Below the pieces are notes generated by a model that worked only from the letters and a program-made list of their open reading frames with translations, ran no database searches and had not been told where the DNA came from. Position numbers and translations under genes: made by a program. Below are positions 34,158 to 44,028 of a stretch of DNA of 64,000 nucleotides, piece by piece. The stretch comes from an uncultured Acetatifactor sp. Its GTDB lineage: Bacteria; Bacillota; Clostridia; Lachnospirales; Lachnospiraceae. Position 1 is the stretch's first letter. Each line of letters starts with the position of its first letter. Location of the stretch: contig CANQOL010000001.1 of assembly GCA_947625475.1 (NCBI GenBank), positions 62,001 through 126,000 of the forward strand, written 5' to 3'.

Positions 34158-35525
34158 ATGGAACATAACAGCTACTATTCCGACCTTACACCCGAAATCC
34201 TCCGTCTTGCGGCTATGTCCGAAGAAGCAGGAAAAATTGATACGGAACTGTTCACCCGCTACGAGGTGAAGCGCGGGCTGCGCGACCTGAACGGCAAGGG
34301 CGTGCTGGCAGGCCTGACCCATATCTCTGACGTGCGGGCCACCAAAACGGTGGACGGCGTGTCTGTGCCCGATCACGGACAGCTTTTTTACCGCGGCTAC
34401 AATATTAAGGACCTGGTGCTGGGCTTCAGCCGGGAGGGCCGCTTTGGCTTTGATGAGGTTACCTACCTGATTTTGTTCGGCCGTCTGCCAAACAAAAAGG
34501 AGCTTGCCAGCTTCTCTCAGCTTTTGGCCGGGTATCGGACCCTGCCCACCAGCTTTGTGCGGGACATTATTATGAAGGCCCCCAGCCGGGACATGATGAA
34601 CACCCTGGCCCGCAGCGTCCTCACCCTCTACTCCTATGACGACCGGGCGGACGATACCTCCATCCCCAATGTGCTGCGCCAGTGCCTGCAGCTGATCAGC
34701 CTGTTCCCTCTGCTGAGCATTTACGGCTACCAGGCCTACAGCCACTACCACGACGGGAACAGTCTCTACATCCATCAGCCCGTCATGGAGCTCTCTGCCG
34801 CGGAAAATATTCTTCACATCCTGCGGCCGGACTCCTCCTACACTCCGCTGGAGGCCAAAATCCTGGATATCGCCCTGGTGTTACATATGGAGCACGGAGG
34901 CGGCAACAATTCCTCCTTCACCACTCATGTGGTGACATCCTCCCTGACGGACACCTACTCCACCATGGCAGCCGCCATCGGCTCCCTGAAGGGCCCCCGC
35001 CACGGCGGCGCCAACATCAAGGTGGTGCAGATGTTCGAGGATATGAAGCAGAACGTAAAGGACTGGGCCGACGAGGATGAGGTGACGGCCTATCTGCAGG
35101 CCCTGCTCCACAAGGACGCCTTCGACCATGCGGGCCTGATCTACGGCGTAGGCCACGCGGTCTACTCCAAGTCCGACCCAAGGGCCGTGATTTTCAAGAG
35201 CTTTGTGGAAAAGCTCTCCCTGGAAAAGGGCCTGGAAAAGGAATTCGCCCTGTACTCCCTGGTGGAGCGCCTGGCCCCCAAGGTGATCGGGGCGGAGCGC
35301 CAGATGTACAAGGGCGTCAGCATCAATGTGGATTTCTACTCCGGGTTTGTGTATCACATGCTGGGGCTTCCCATGGAGCTCTACCCTACGATCTTTGCCA
35401 TCGCCCGGGTGGTGGGCTGGAGCGCCCACCGGCTGGAGGAACTGGCCAACAACGGCAAGATCATCCGTCCCGCCTACAAGCCCATCGGGGAGGACAGGGA
35501 TTACGTTCCCCTGGGGAAGCGCTGA
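34158..35525 (+). CDS. gltA: citrate synthase
   Basis: A 455-residue type citrate synthase. The catalytic histidines are in LHMEHGGGNN and GVGHAVY, and the catalytic Asp in NVDFYSGF. Substrate-binding FYRGYNIKDL and GPRHGGANIKV are also present. It condenses acetyl-CoA and oxaloacetate. The N-terminal 60 residues (PEILRLAAMSEEAGKID) are an extension typical of clostridial enzymes. The start follows CGAAAGGAGCGGTGCT. It stands alone, without aconitase or isocitrate dehydrogenase in view. Confidence 0.96.
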   Translation: MEHNSYYSDLTPEILRLAAMSEEAGKIDTELFTRYEVKRGLRDLNGKGVLAGLTHISDVRATKTVDGVSVPDHGQLFYRGYNIKDLVLGFSREGRFGFDEVTYLILFGRLPNKKELASFSQLLAGYRTLPTSFVRDIIMKAPSRDMMNTLARSVLTLYSYDDRADDTSIPNVLRQCLQLISLFPLLSIYGYQAYSHYHDGNSLYIHQPVMELSAAENILHILRPDSSYTPLEAKILDIALVLHMEHGGGNNSSFTTHVVTSSLTDTYSTMAAAIGSLKGPRHGGANIKVVQMFEDMKQNVKDWADEDEVTAYLQALLHKDAFDHAGLIYGVGHAVYSKSDPRAVIFKSFVEKLSLEKGLEKEFALYSLVERLAPKVIGAERQMYKGVSINVDFYSGFVYHMLGLPMELYPTIFAIARVVGWSAHRLEELANNGKIIRPAYKPIGEDRDYVPLGKR

Positions 35526-35595
35526 AGTCCGCTCCGGGCGCTCAGGAAAGCCCGGCCTTTTCCACCGCCGCCGGAGATCCTGTCCAAATGAAATT

Positions 35596-35638
35596 AAAAG
35601 CAGCCATATCCGGGATCTTCCGGGCATGGCTGCTTTTT
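35596..35638. terminator. bidirectional terminator after citrate synthase
   Basis: AAAAGCAGCCAT and ATGGCTGCTTTT are perfect 12-bp arms with an inner GC-rich loop, followed by TTTTT. It also lies just past the stop of the convergent binding-protein gene. Confidence 0.9.
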
Positions 35639-35658
35639 GTAGACAAAACATTCCGCCG

Positions 35659-38106
35659 TCAATTCACATCCAGGTTCTGGGGCTCGTCCCGCCAATCCCA
35701 GAATACCGTCATATCCTGGATCACGCCCTCCGGCTCCAGCCGGGCGGTGTTGGTCACAATGGCGTTCTGCTTCTGGTAAACCGGGATCTCCACGGCCCAG
35801 TCCATGATAATGTCCATACATTCCCTGTAGAGATCCCTCCGATAGAAGGCGTCCGTGCTGCTGCGGGCATCCTCAATCAGGCCGTCCATGGTATCGTCCT
35901 CTATGGCATAGTGGTTGAAGCCCGTTCCCCGGGTCCCGATATTGTCAGAGTGATAGGTGGCGTAAATATCCGGATCCGCGCTGACCGTTCTGGCCGCCGC
36001 CCACATCTGGGCCCGGTTAGCCGCCAGGTACATATTCCAAACGCTGGCGTCCTCCATATCGTTGACCTTCAGTTCAATTCCCACCGTCTCCAGAGCCCGG
36101 CTGGCCGCCTGGGCGATGGCAAACATGGGATGGTCCCCTCTGCCCCCTCCCGGCAGAATGATCTCATAGGACATCTCGGCCCCCTTAGGCGCCTCGGTAA
36201 ACCGGCCGGTTTCCTCATCGTAGGTGTAGCCCGCCTGCTTCAGGTACTCCACGGCCGCCTCCAGGGCCGCCTGATACCGTTCCTGGCTGCTCATGCCCTC
36301 CGCATAAATATCCTCCCCGGCGGCTGAGAGACTGTATGCCTCTCTCCAGTCCTCCTCGTTTGGCTTTCGCACCGCCCAGGAGCTCTCGGAATTGGGATAC
36401 TGGATCACCGCCGCCGTCCCGCCGAAGTAATCCTCCACGGCGCTCTCCCGATAGACCGAAAAGAGCGTGGCAAACGCCTTGCGGAGAGACCGGGATGCCT
36501 GGCTGCCGCTGTCCTCGCCCACCTTCACCCGCTGGGCGTTGATGCCGATATAGCCGTAATTGGTATCGTCGATCCTGTGGACCGTCACACTGCCGTCCTC
36601 ACTGAGGCTCTCCAGCTCCTTCAGATTGTCCTGATCCAGCACAACCTCCGTCAGATCCACGGTGCCATCCGCCACAGCCTGGGCCCTCTCCCCGATGGGA
36701 GTCTCCCGAAGCAGGAGCGTCCCCACCTTGGGGGCCCCGAACAGATAGTCCTCATTGGCCCGGAAGGTAACCGTCCCGTCCCGGAAGCCCTCAAACACAT
36801 AGGGCCCGGCCCCCAGAGGCTGCTCGTTCTTTTCCTTCACATGGGTGAGATCCCCCTTGGGGAAGCCAAAGCTGTCCTGCTCATAATCATACAGGCTCTC
36901 GTCCCCGTAATAGTGCAGGGGCGCCACAACCATATCCAGCTGATAAATATAGGAGGGGTCATACTTCTCCATGGTGATCTTCACGGAATAAGGCCCCGTC
37001 TTTTCGATCCCCTCGATGGACGCCACGTCCGATCTGGTGGGAACGGCCACCCCAAACTCCGGGTGCAGCTGATTCATGAAATAAAACAGGGTGCTGCGGG
37101 CGCTCTCGTAGTTGGAAATCGTGATATAGTCCCCGTCGTTGATGGTATAAATTTCATTCCACAGGTCCGCGGCCGTCACCTCCGTGAGCACATACTCCTT
37201 CCCGGTGGCGTAGCCGATCATATGGGTGCCGGCCTCATCCAGATCTCCCAGTCCCCAGGCAAACATGCCAAGGGCGGCCTCGTTTCCTCCCACCACATCC
37301 AGATAATCCGAGTAATACTCCAGGCAGTACTGGATAATGTCCTGGGCAAACGCCTCTCCGGCCTCGGACATGGCGGCAAAATACGCCTCCTGCTCCTCCT
37401 CGGTAAAGAAGGTGAAATCCTTGTTGTCCGGCCCGCCGTTGACGATCAGGTTCCCCTTGATCTCCATGGAATCGATATATTTGTCCAATCCCTTGATGGG
37501 CAGCGTGTAGAAGCCGGAGGAACCGTCATAGGCCGGATCCGTCAGCACATACATGGTAAAAATCACATCGTCGGCGGTCATGGGCACCCCGTCGGAGAAG
37601 GTCACATCCTCCCGAAGCGTCACATCATACTCCGCGCTGCCGTCCTCCCGCACCGTGATGCTGCAGTCCGCAATACCCTGATAAAAATGCTCCCTTCCGC
37701 AGTAATCCCGGGTCTCCCCCTCGATCCCCCGCAGAAGCATATTGCCCTCCCGGTCCCCGCCGAAAAGCCGCTCGCCCGTAAGGGCCGCCACCTCCCGGTC
37801 CTCCTGGGACAGGGCAAAAAAGGGACTAAACCTGCCGGAAAAAAGATTGCACCCTATGGTCAGCTCCTTATCCTCCGGCGTCAGGACCGGCCCCGCCGTG
37901 GGCTCAGCCTGGGCCTCTTCCGGCTCCGTCGTGGCTGCGGGCTCTGTCTCCCGGGACGCCTCCGGGGACGGCGCCGCCGTCTGCTGCAGTTCCGCGGAGG
38001 AGGACATTTTCTCCTCCTCCTGCCCGCCGCAGCCGCACACATACAGGGCCGTCAGGCAGGCGGCGGCAAGGCACAACAGTTTTCTTCCCGTACTCTTTCT
38101 CATCAT
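35659..38106 (-). CDS. peptide-type ABC substrate-binding lipoprotein, orphan
   Basis: An 815-residue extracytoplasmic protein with a lipoprotein signal (basic MMRKSTGRK, hydrophobic LLCLAAACLTAL, lipobox ending VCGCGG), then an acidic, alanine/glutamate-rich tether. It then has the family 5 binding fold, e.g. DVTFSDGVPMTADDVIFTMY, and a long C-terminal lobe with ADPDIYATYHSDNIG. At 815 residues it is larger than typical OppA (about 550) because of an insertion around residues 200-300. No permease or ATPase gene is adjacent, so it may feed a transporter encoded elsewhere, such as the opp system. Confidence 0.88.
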   Translation of the reverse strand: MMRKSTGRKLLCLAAACLTALYVCGCGGQEEEKMSSSAELQQTAAPSPEASRETEPAATTEPEEAQAEPTAGPVLTPEDKELTIGCNLFSGRFSPFFALSQEDREVAALTGERLFGGDREGNMLLRGIEGETRDYCGREHFYQGIADCSITVREDGSAEYDVTLREDVTFSDGVPMTADDVIFTMYVLTDPAYDGSSGFYTLPIKGLDKYIDSMEIKGNLIVNGGPDNKDFTFFTEEEQEAYFAAMSEAGEAFAQDIIQYCLEYYSDYLDVVGGNEAALGMFAWGLGDLDEAGTHMIGYATGKEYVLTEVTAADLWNEIYTINDGDYITISNYESARSTLFYFMNQLHPEFGVAVPTRSDVASIEGIEKTGPYSVKITMEKYDPSYIYQLDMVVAPLHYYGDESLYDYEQDSFGFPKGDLTHVKEKNEQPLGAGPYVFEGFRDGTVTFRANEDYLFGAPKVGTLLLRETPIGERAQAVADGTVDLTEVVLDQDNLKELESLSEDGSVTVHRIDDTNYGYIGINAQRVKVGEDSGSQASRSLRKAFATLFSVYRESAVEDYFGGTAAVIQYPNSESSWAVRKPNEEDWREAYSLSAAGEDIYAEGMSSQERYQAALEAAVEYLKQAGYTYDEETGRFTEAPKGAEMSYEIILPGGGRGDHPMFAIAQAASRALETVGIELKVNDMEDASVWNMYLAANRAQMWAAARTVSADPDIYATYHSDNIGTRGTGFNHYAIEDDTMDGLIEDARSSTDAFYRRDLYRECMDIIMDWAVEIPVYQKQNAIVTNTARLEPEGVIQDMTVFWDWRDEPQNLDVN

Positions 38107-38284
38107 ACCGTTCCCCTAAGTGAATGTTTTGTCCGTCTTCGAGCTTTCTTTCTGCCAGGCAAAACGGTTTTACAGTTATTGATATTATAACAAAAAACAC
38201 TCCCTCTGCCAAGGGCAAATTTGGAATTCCCTGCCTCCGGGCTAAGCCCCGGCACGGCCCGGAAGGGGTACTCCATTTCCGGCC

Positions 38285-39697
38285 CTATCTGCGCCTGTGC
38301 TTCTCCAAAAACTCCGGCAGAGCCGCCTTCCCCGCCTCGGTCACCGGCTTCAGCCATTTGCCCGAGTACAGGTGGATCTGCATGAGCACGTAGCGGATGG
38401 GCTCATCGATATAGCAGCACAGGAAAATGGCCCAGTAGGGGAGCTTCCAGACAAAGCCGGACAAAAGCACACAGGGGAGCACCAGCACATACAAAAACAC
38501 AATCTCCAGCACCGTCCCGTAAACCGCATCCCCCGCCGCCCGGTAGGTGTCGTTCTGGATCCAGTTGCCCATCCGGATCACAGAGGCCGCCCCGTAGATC
38601 ACCAGCATCCACACCCCCGCCTGATAGGAAGCCCCGGAAAGGCTCATGCGGGTCAGAATGGGCCCATGCAGGGCAAACAGGATCAAATTGGCTCCCAGGA
38701 TCACCCCGCTGCACAGATAGACCAGCCGCCTGGCCCTCTGATAGGCCGTCTCCAGCGCCCCGGAGCCCACGCACTTTCCCACCAGCACGGAGGCCGCGTT
38801 GGAAAAGCCCGCGAAGAACCCGATGATCAGGCCCTCCAGGGTTCGGAACACCGCCACTGCGGCGATCACATGCTCCGGCTGCCGCCCCAGGGTGACATTG
38901 ATCACCATGTTGCCCACTCCCACCAGGATCTCATTGCACAAAATGGGAAAGCACTTTACAAAAAAGTTCCCCAGACTCTCCCGGCTCCAGCGAAAATGCC
39001 CCCGGATCCGAAACAGATAGGGATACCCGCTCCGCCAGGCCAGCAGATAGATCGTCAGCACATTCACCGCCGCCGCGCAGGTAGTGGCCAGGGCCGCCCC
39101 CCGGATCCCCATGGCCGGCACGCCCAGGCGGCCGTAGATAAACACCCAGTTCAGCCCCAGATTGACGGCCACGGAAGCCATGGAGGCGATCACGGGAACG
39201 GTCACCCGCTCCGTGGCACGCAGCAGGCAGCTCATGGCCATGGAGAAGACCTGCATCAAATAGGCAAAGCCCACGATCCGCAGGTAGGAGGCGCCGATCT
39301 CCTGAATCGCCCTTTTGTCCGTGTAGATCTTCATGACAAGCTCCGGCGCAAAGACCGCCAGGCAGCCGAAAACCAAAGCCACGGTCATCATGCACACCCA
39401 GGTCATGCCGTAGGAGCGCTCAATCCCCTCGTCCTCCCCGGAGCCCCAGTACTGGGAGATAAACAGCATGCCGCCTCCCACGAAGCCCCAGTACCCGGAA
39501 AACATCAGGGAGGAAAACTGGGCGCACAGCCCCAGGGCCCCTACGGAGAGCTCTCCCAGGGGGGCCACCATCATGGTATCCACCATACTGGCCGTGGTAG
39601 TAAGCAGGTTCTGACAGGCGATGGGCACGGCAATCACCGCCAGATTTCTAAGGAACCTCCCCCAGGGGAACCGGGCTTTCTCTTCCTTTTCACTCAT
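38285..39697 (-). CDS. MATE-family multidrug/sodium antiporter
   Basis: A 470-residue protein with about 12 membrane helices. It begins with the MATE core IPIACQNLLTTTASMVDTMMVAPLG, has the internal repeat IGFFAGFSNAASVLVGKCVG, and ends in a hydrophilic tail. MATE proteins expel cationic drugs or metabolites using sodium or proton gradients. The ATG at 39697 is chosen. The frame extends to 39763 only through the repeat element at 39711-39792. Confidence 0.93.
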   Translation of the reverse strand: MSEKEEKARFPWGRFLRNLAVIAVPIACQNLLTTTASMVDTMMVAPLGELSVGALGLCAQFSSLMFSGYWGFVGGGMLFISQYWGSGEDEGIERSYGMTWVCMMTVALVFGCLAVFAPELVMKIYTDKRAIQEIGASYLRIVGFAYLMQVFSMAMSCLLRATERVTVPVIASMASVAVNLGLNWVFIYGRLGVPAMGIRGAALATTCAAAVNVLTIYLLAWRSGYPYLFRIRGHFRWSRESLGNFFVKCFPILCNEILVGVGNMVINVTLGRQPEHVIAAVAVFRTLEGLIIGFFAGFSNAASVLVGKCVGSGALETAYQRARRLVYLCSGVILGANLILFALHGPILTRMSLSGASYQAGVWMLVIYGAASVIRMGNWIQNDTYRAAGDAVYGTVLEIVFLYVLVLPCVLLSGFVWKLPYWAIFLCCYIDEPIRYVLMQIHLYSGKWLKPVTEAGKAALPEFLEKHRRR

Positions 39698-39710
39698 AAT
39701 ACTCTCTTTC

Positions 39711-39792
39711 CGGAGCGCTCTGCGCGACGGGGCGATGAGAAATCCGCGAATGCGATTCCTCATCTGCCATCAGGAGAATTTGCGGCGCTCCG
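39711..39792 (-). repeat. 82-nt structured repeat element, copy 2 (MATE leader)
   Basis: Same ends (CGGAGCGC/GCGCTCCG), same length and same inner hairpin as copy 1. One pair in the inner stem changes from A-U to G-U, and the tetraloop changes from AUGC to AUUC, so pairing is kept. It ends 13 nt before the MATE start codon and lies within the transcript from 39857-39885. Confidence 0.9.
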
Positions 39793-39856
39793 GCACAAAT
39801 CATCGACCTCCTGTTTTCTATGTAAAACTGATTTTCCGCCGCCCTCTTTTCGCCTA

Positions 39857-39885
39857 ATTATATTACTGTTTTAAACGGCAATCAA
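39857..39885 (-). promoter_or_regulatory. promoter of the MATE gene
   Basis: TTGATT (39880-39885), a 17-bp spacer and TATAAT (39857-39862) on the minus strand. The leader of about 150 nt contains the whole repeat element. Confidence 0.85.
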
Positions 39886-39980
39886 TATAAAATTGCCATA
39901 AGTGCTTCACAAAAAATCTATTGCCAAACTCCATCTGTCTGTGGTATGGTGAATTCAGGCAAAGGATTTCAACTCAGATC

Positions 39981-40463
39981 GGAATCCTGAATTTCACTCT
40001 TTTTAAGAAGCATCCGGAATTTTTCTCCAACTATTATATGATCAATGAGAAAACCCATCAAATTTACAGTAGAAAATTTCGCCTCTGTGTGTTAGACTTA
40101 ACTCAGATACAGTTAGCCACGAAACAGGACCGGGAACACGGTCTGGACAAATGGGCTGCCCTGTTTAACGCAGCCACATGGGAGGAACTGAAGATGCTCG
40201 CCAGAGAAGATGAGAACCTGCAAAACGCTGTCTGCACCGTCGCCCGACTGACGAAGGAGGAAAAGATCCGCCTGCAGTGCGAGGCCAGAGAGGACTACTA
40301 CCGCCGCACAGCGGGACGGGAACGGCTGCTGAAGGAAACCACGGCCAAGCTGAATCAGACCACGGCTAAGTTAGACCAGACCACAGCTAAGCTGGAGCAG
40401 GCTCTTGAGCTCCTCCGGAAGCATGGCATTGACCCTTCGGAGGCATCTGGGGAGCAGCCGTAA
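39981..40463 (+). pseudogene. C-terminal remnant of an Rpn/PDDEXK nuclease-transposase-like gene
   Basis: From ILNFTLFKKHPEF onward the translation resembles the C-terminal half of Rpn-type (PD-(D/E)XK) recombination-promoting nucleases, including LDLTQIQLATKQDREHGLDKW-type sequence and a coiled-coil tail of TTAKL repeats. The catalytic N-terminal half is absent. The 60 bases before it encode unrelated residues and lack a ribosome site. The stop at 40461-40463 lies only about 10 bases from the broken end of the acetyltransferase fragment. Confidence 0.75.
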
Positions 40464-40472
40464 ATCGGACCG

Positions 40473-40583
40473 CCCACAATATTCCAGGTCATAGTAGCTG
40501 TCACTTCTTGTCACCAGCGGTATCGGTACGCCTTTCCATGTTTCCTTCGACAGCGCCTCAATCTTGATCTCAAACGGTTCCAT
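40473..40583 (-). pseudogene. truncated GNAT acetyltransferase, N-terminal 37 codons only
   Basis: Behind a perfect AATAGGAGG ribosome site, the frame encodes MEPFEIKIEALSKETWKGVP and continues through TRSDSYYDLEY, which looks like the start of a GNAT-family acetyltransferase. It then runs into the antisense of the Rpn remnant and stops at 40371. The catalytic core is missing. It follows the Nudix gene by 10 bp, so it was the next gene of that operon before the break. Confidence 0.6.
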
Positions 40584-40592
40584 TTAAACCTC

Positions 40593-41150
40593 CTATTGAA
40601 TCTTTTTCATTATTCTGAAATATTCTGTGAGCGCCGTATACTCCCGCAGATATGCGCCGCGCTTTTCCTCGCTGACTGCCGCAAAGTCTTCATGCTTTGC
40701 GTACCTTTCAAGCAGCTTTTCCGGTGCTGCCCATTCAGGGGTCAGCCCTCGTTCGATCTCGCTAAGAGTTAAATTCGGTTCTGATTTTCCGATGATCTCA
40801 CAGAGGAAGTAATAACTTACATATTTATACTCTTCATAATATTCATTTATTGTGAGAAAATGGGAAACCGGCTTCACAATATATCCTGTCTCTTCCCGGA
40901 TTTCACGGACGCAGCATTCCTCAGGCGTCTCCCCGTCTTCTAAACCGCCGCCCGGAATCAGATACCAATCCGCATGGATCTCATGTGAAATAAGCATACG
41001 GGAATCTTTTATCACAATACCTCTGCATCCTGCACGGGTTTTTGAGAAGGTCTGATATGCGTTTGCCCCGCGAATCTCAACTGTTTTTACCGCTCCCGCA
41101 TCCTTTGGCGGATTGCAGGACTCATTTTCCGTTTCCTGTATCTTTGTCAC
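40593..41150 (-). CDS. Nudix hydrolase
   Basis: A protein of about 185 residues with a full Nudix box: GGGLEDGETPEECCVREIRE, followed by ETGY. It hydrolyses a nucleoside diphosphate linked to another group, but the substrate is not predictable. The frame is open to 41225, but no ribosome site lies there. The GTG at 41150, behind AGGGAGGGAAAGG, is preferred. The first 35 residues are not conserved family sequence. It lies about 100 bp after the opp-linked ApbE-like gene. Confidence 0.88.
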   Translation of the reverse strand: MTKIQETENESCNPPKDAGAVKTVEIRGANAYQTFSKTRAGCRGIVIKDSRMLISHEIHADWYLIPGGGLEDGETPEECCVREIREETGYIVKPVSHFLTINEYYEEYKYVSYYFLCEIIGKSEPNLTLSEIERGLTPEWAAPEKLLERYAKHEDFAAVSEEKRGAYLREYTALTEYFRIMKKIQ

Positions 41151-41248
41151 GGCAGCCTTTCCCTCCCTGAAAACACCCTTTTTTGAGCATTCCTGCATAC
41201 GAAAGCGTGGCATGACCGAAATCATACCGCGCTTTGAGACAATGGTAT

Positions 41249-42685
41249 TTACCTGTCTCCGGACCCTTTCGCCGGACTTTGTATTTCATATCCCTCACAG
41301 ACCGCCGTCAGCTGCGCCTGTGGGTCATTGACCCGAATCACGCTCCCCTGGCGGTAAACGGAATATATCGCCCCGGCCCTGCCGTCTGCGCTCTCTCCCC
41401 CCTCCGCCAGCGCCTCCGCCGCCTCCGGGTCAAAGGCATCCGCCATATAGACCGGGAGCACCGACAAAAGGACGTCCGCACAGCCAAGGGTGCTGGAGTA
41501 GGAGTAGGACACCAGGCTGCCGAGGGAACTATGGCACAGCCCGTCTTTTGGGTCGATATAGGCGGTGCGCATCTGGCCGTCGGCCATCCGGTAATAGCGC
41601 TGATCCATGGATGTCATGGGATAGTCCCGCAGATACACCAGACTTGCCGGCCCTTTGTACTGCAGGGTTGCCAGCCGGAGGATCTGTGCATCCGTCCCGG
41701 CCCCGTCCAGCCCCTGCGCCTGTCCAGTCCCGTCCGTCTGCTGCGCCTGCCCAATCTCATCCGGCCCCTGCCCCTGTCCGGCCTCATCGCCTGTTTCCTC
41801 CCGCAAAGCATCCTCCCCGGGGGCCACCCGGTCATAGAGATTGAAGGAATAGCTCACATCCCGCCCGTCCAGGTTCCGCACAAAGCCGTCATAGCTGGAG
41901 ATGCTGCCCCGGGTGTAACCCGCCTCTATGAGCGACTCCGCCAGATAATCCGCCACAAACGCGTTTTTCATCCAGTAGAAATCTATGAAGCTGTCAATCC
42001 CGTTCTCCTGTGCGTAGGCCAGATATTCCCGGGACACAAAAAGCCGCACCCGGCCCTCCCCCAAAAGCTCCAGGTTCACCGACTTTGGATCGTTGGCATA
42101 GGCCAGGACCTCCTGCACATAGGCCGCCGCCTCCCCGTTCACCCGGGGATCGAACTCTGCGGCCATAAGGTCCGACTGGCTGGCAAAGAGATTGTCATAC
42201 TCCCGGTACACAGCCGGAAGGTACAGACAGCGATTGCCGGCCGCTTCCAGCCTGGCAAACGCCTCGTACAGGGGCTCGTCCACGGTGACCTCTTCGTTGG
42301 GATGGTCGTTCAGATATCGGACACTGCTGACTTCCTCCCCGGTGCCCCTCACGTTCTCAAACATCCAGTATGCCTTCTGGGCCGCCGCCGTGTAGGTCGC
42401 CGTCACGGACCGCCTCTCGCTCTGGGCCGAGCCGCCCTCCGTCCCCAGCTCATAGAGGAACACAAAATCCCCGCTGCAGGACACCTTCGACGACAGGGCT
42501 GTAATCTGTGTCCAGCCGGGCTCCCCTCTTACCAGATTCAGGATAAAATATGTGAATGCCCCCAGCGCGATCAGAAGAAACACGGCCGCAGCGATTGCTC
42601 TGCGGCCGATATGCTTCTCGGAAAGTTCTACCTTTTCTGCCGGTTTCTGATCGGGTCTGGGGCTGTCTGACGCCCGCCTGCCCAT
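41249..42685 (-). CDS. membrane-anchored protein, possibly ApbE-like, at the end of the opp operon
   Basis: A 478-residue protein with an N-terminal membrane helix (AIAAAVFLLIALGAFTYFIL) and a large external part. Two segments recall ApbE flavin transferases: DYLAESLIEAGYTRGSISSYDGFVRNL (in part) and LGCADVLLSVLPVYMADAF. The usual SGD/flavin motifs are unclear, so this is tentative. Residues 310-340 are low-complexity repeats of Gly, Gln and Asp (GQAQ, DGTG). It starts directly after the oppF stop and so belongs to the transporter unit. It might be an accessory external protein for peptide uptake. Confidence 0.6.
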   Translation of the reverse strand: MGRRASDSPRPDQKPAEKVELSEKHIGRRAIAAAVFLLIALGAFTYFILNLVRGEPGWTQITALSSKVSCSGDFVFLYELGTEGGSAQSERRSVTATYTAAAQKAYWMFENVRGTGEEVSSVRYLNDHPNEEVTVDEPLYEAFARLEAAGNRCLYLPAVYREYDNLFASQSDLMAAEFDPRVNGEAAAYVQEVLAYANDPKSVNLELLGEGRVRLFVSREYLAYAQENGIDSFIDFYWMKNAFVADYLAESLIEAGYTRGSISSYDGFVRNLDGRDVSYSFNLYDRVAPGEDALREETGDEAGQGQGPDEIGQAQQTDGTGQAQGLDGAGTDAQILRLATLQYKGPASLVYLRDYPMTSMDQRYYRMADGQMRTAYIDPKDGLCHSSLGSLVSYSYSSTLGCADVLLSVLPVYMADAFDPEAAEALAEGGESADGRAGAIYSVYRQGSVIRVNDPQAQLTAVCEGYEIQSPAKGSGDR

Positions 42686-44014
42686 CTATATCACCGCCAG
42701 TATCAATAGGAGTACAAATATAATCAGGATTACCCCCAGAGTGATCAGGCCGATCACAGCGCCCTTAAAGCAGGACCGGGCATTCCTCTTAAAGTGAAAA
42801 TGCTTAAATATCAGCCCGCCGATCAGGCCAAGCACCGGCAGGAAGAAGGAAAGGAACGCATACCAGAAACTCCCGGTATCCCGGGTAGGAGACTGCAGGA
42901 ACTCTTCCAGCTCCTTCTCCATCTTCTTGGACTGCAGCTCTTCATTGGCCTTCCGGGCCTCGGCCGCCTTCTCCACCTCATCCGGCGAGATAATGTTGAC
43001 CGCCTTCACAGGCTCGCCCTTCTCCCGCAGGGCCTTGTACTCCTGGATCTCCTTTTTGTTTCCGTAAACCCAGTGGTCATGGCCTATGTTCACGAACTCC
43101 GGCTGATCGGTGCTGTAGTCATGGATCGAAGGATCGTACACATACTGCACCTTGTTCTTCTCCAGCTGGGGATCCGGAATCGGGATGGCGGAGATCAGGG
43201 AATGGGTGTAGGGATGCAGGGGGAAGTTGAACAGCTCTTCCGCCTCCGCCACCTCCACAATGCGCCCCTTGTAAATCACGCCGATGCGGTCCGAGATAAA
43301 CCGCACCACGCTCAAATCGTGGGCAATGAACAGATAGGTGATGCCCTTCTCCCTCTGGAACTCCTTCATCAGGTTCAGCACCTGGGCGCGGATGGACACA
43401 TCCAGGGCCGAAATGGGCTCGTCAGCCACCACCAGCTCCGGCTCCATGACCATCGCCCGGGCGATTCCGATACGCTGACGCTGGCCCCCGGAAAACTCAT
43501 GGGGATACCGGGTCAGGTGCTCCGGCAGCAGACCCACCTGATGGATCATGTTCTCCACCTTCCGCACCCGGTCCGCCTCATTCTCAAAGAGGCCAAAGTT
43601 GTAAAGTCCCTCGGAAATAATGTAATCCACAGTGGCGCGCTCGTTCAGCGACGCCGCCGGATCCTGGAATACCATCTGCACGTTGCGGATGACCTCCCGG
43701 TCCAGCGCGTGGGGAATCTTTCCGGAAATACGCACGCCCTTGTAGAGGATTTCCCCGGCCGCCAGCGGGTTCACGCGGATCACCGCCCGGCCGATGGTGG
43801 TCTTGCCGGAACCGGACTCGCCCACCAGGGAGAATGTCTCTCCCTTATAAATATCAAAGGATGCGTCTGTCACGGCGCGGACGGCGCTGTCGCCCTTGCC
43901 GAAGGTAATATCAATGTCCTTGACGGACAGCAGGATCTCCCTGCCGTTCTCCGCGATAGGGCCGTGCTCCGGGAAGAGGGAACGGCCTTTTTTCGCTGTC
44001 TCTTTCTTTGCCAT
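42686..44014 (-). CDS. oppF: oligopeptide ABC transporter ATPase OppF with membrane tail
   Basis: A 442-residue protein. The ATPase domain has Walker [10 protein letters not shown], signature [15 protein letters not shown] and Walker [13 protein letters not shown], and the Opp-type C-terminal region [20 protein letters not shown]. After residue 360 a charged, coiled segment leads to two membrane helices ([17 protein letters not shown] and [24 protein letters not shown]), which OppF normally lacks. The ATG at 44014, behind GGGAGGAAGG, is preferred over the TTG at 44032. Confidence 0.9.
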   Translation of the reverse strand: MAKKETAKKGRSLFPEHGPIAENGREILLSVKDIDITFGKGDSAVRAVTDASFDIYKGETFSLVGESGSGKTTIGRAVIRVNPLAAGEILYKGVRISGKIPHALDREVIRNVQMVFQDPAASLNERATVDYIISEGLYNFGLFENEADRVRKVENMIHQVGLLPEHLTRYPHEFSGGQRQRIGIARAMVMEPELVVADEPISALDVSIRAQVLNLMKEFQREKGITYLFIAHDLSVVRFISDRIGVIYKGRIVEVAEAEELFNFPLHPYTHSLISAIPIPDPQLEKNKVQYVYDPSIHDYSTDQPEFVNIGHDHWVYGNKKEIQEYKALREKGEPVKAVNIISPDEVEKAAEARKANEELQSKKMEKELEEFLQSPTRDTGSFWYAFLSFFLPVLGLIGGLIFKHFHFKRNARSCFKGAVIGLITLGVILIIFVLLLILAVI

Positions 44015-44028
44015 TTTGCCTTCCTCCC

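Noticed and set aside
35659-38106. A complete transporter operon around the large binding lipoprotein
   Set aside because: The neighbours are citrate synthase (opposite strand) and a MATE gene; no permease or ATPase gene is adjacent.
38297-39874. 525-codon plus-strand open frame opposite the MATE gene
   Set aside because: Histidine/glutamine-rich antisense translation with no recognisable domain.
40371-40472. C-terminal part of the 70-codon frame after the GNAT start
   Set aside because: It is the antisense of the Rpn remnant and has no acetyltransferase sequence.
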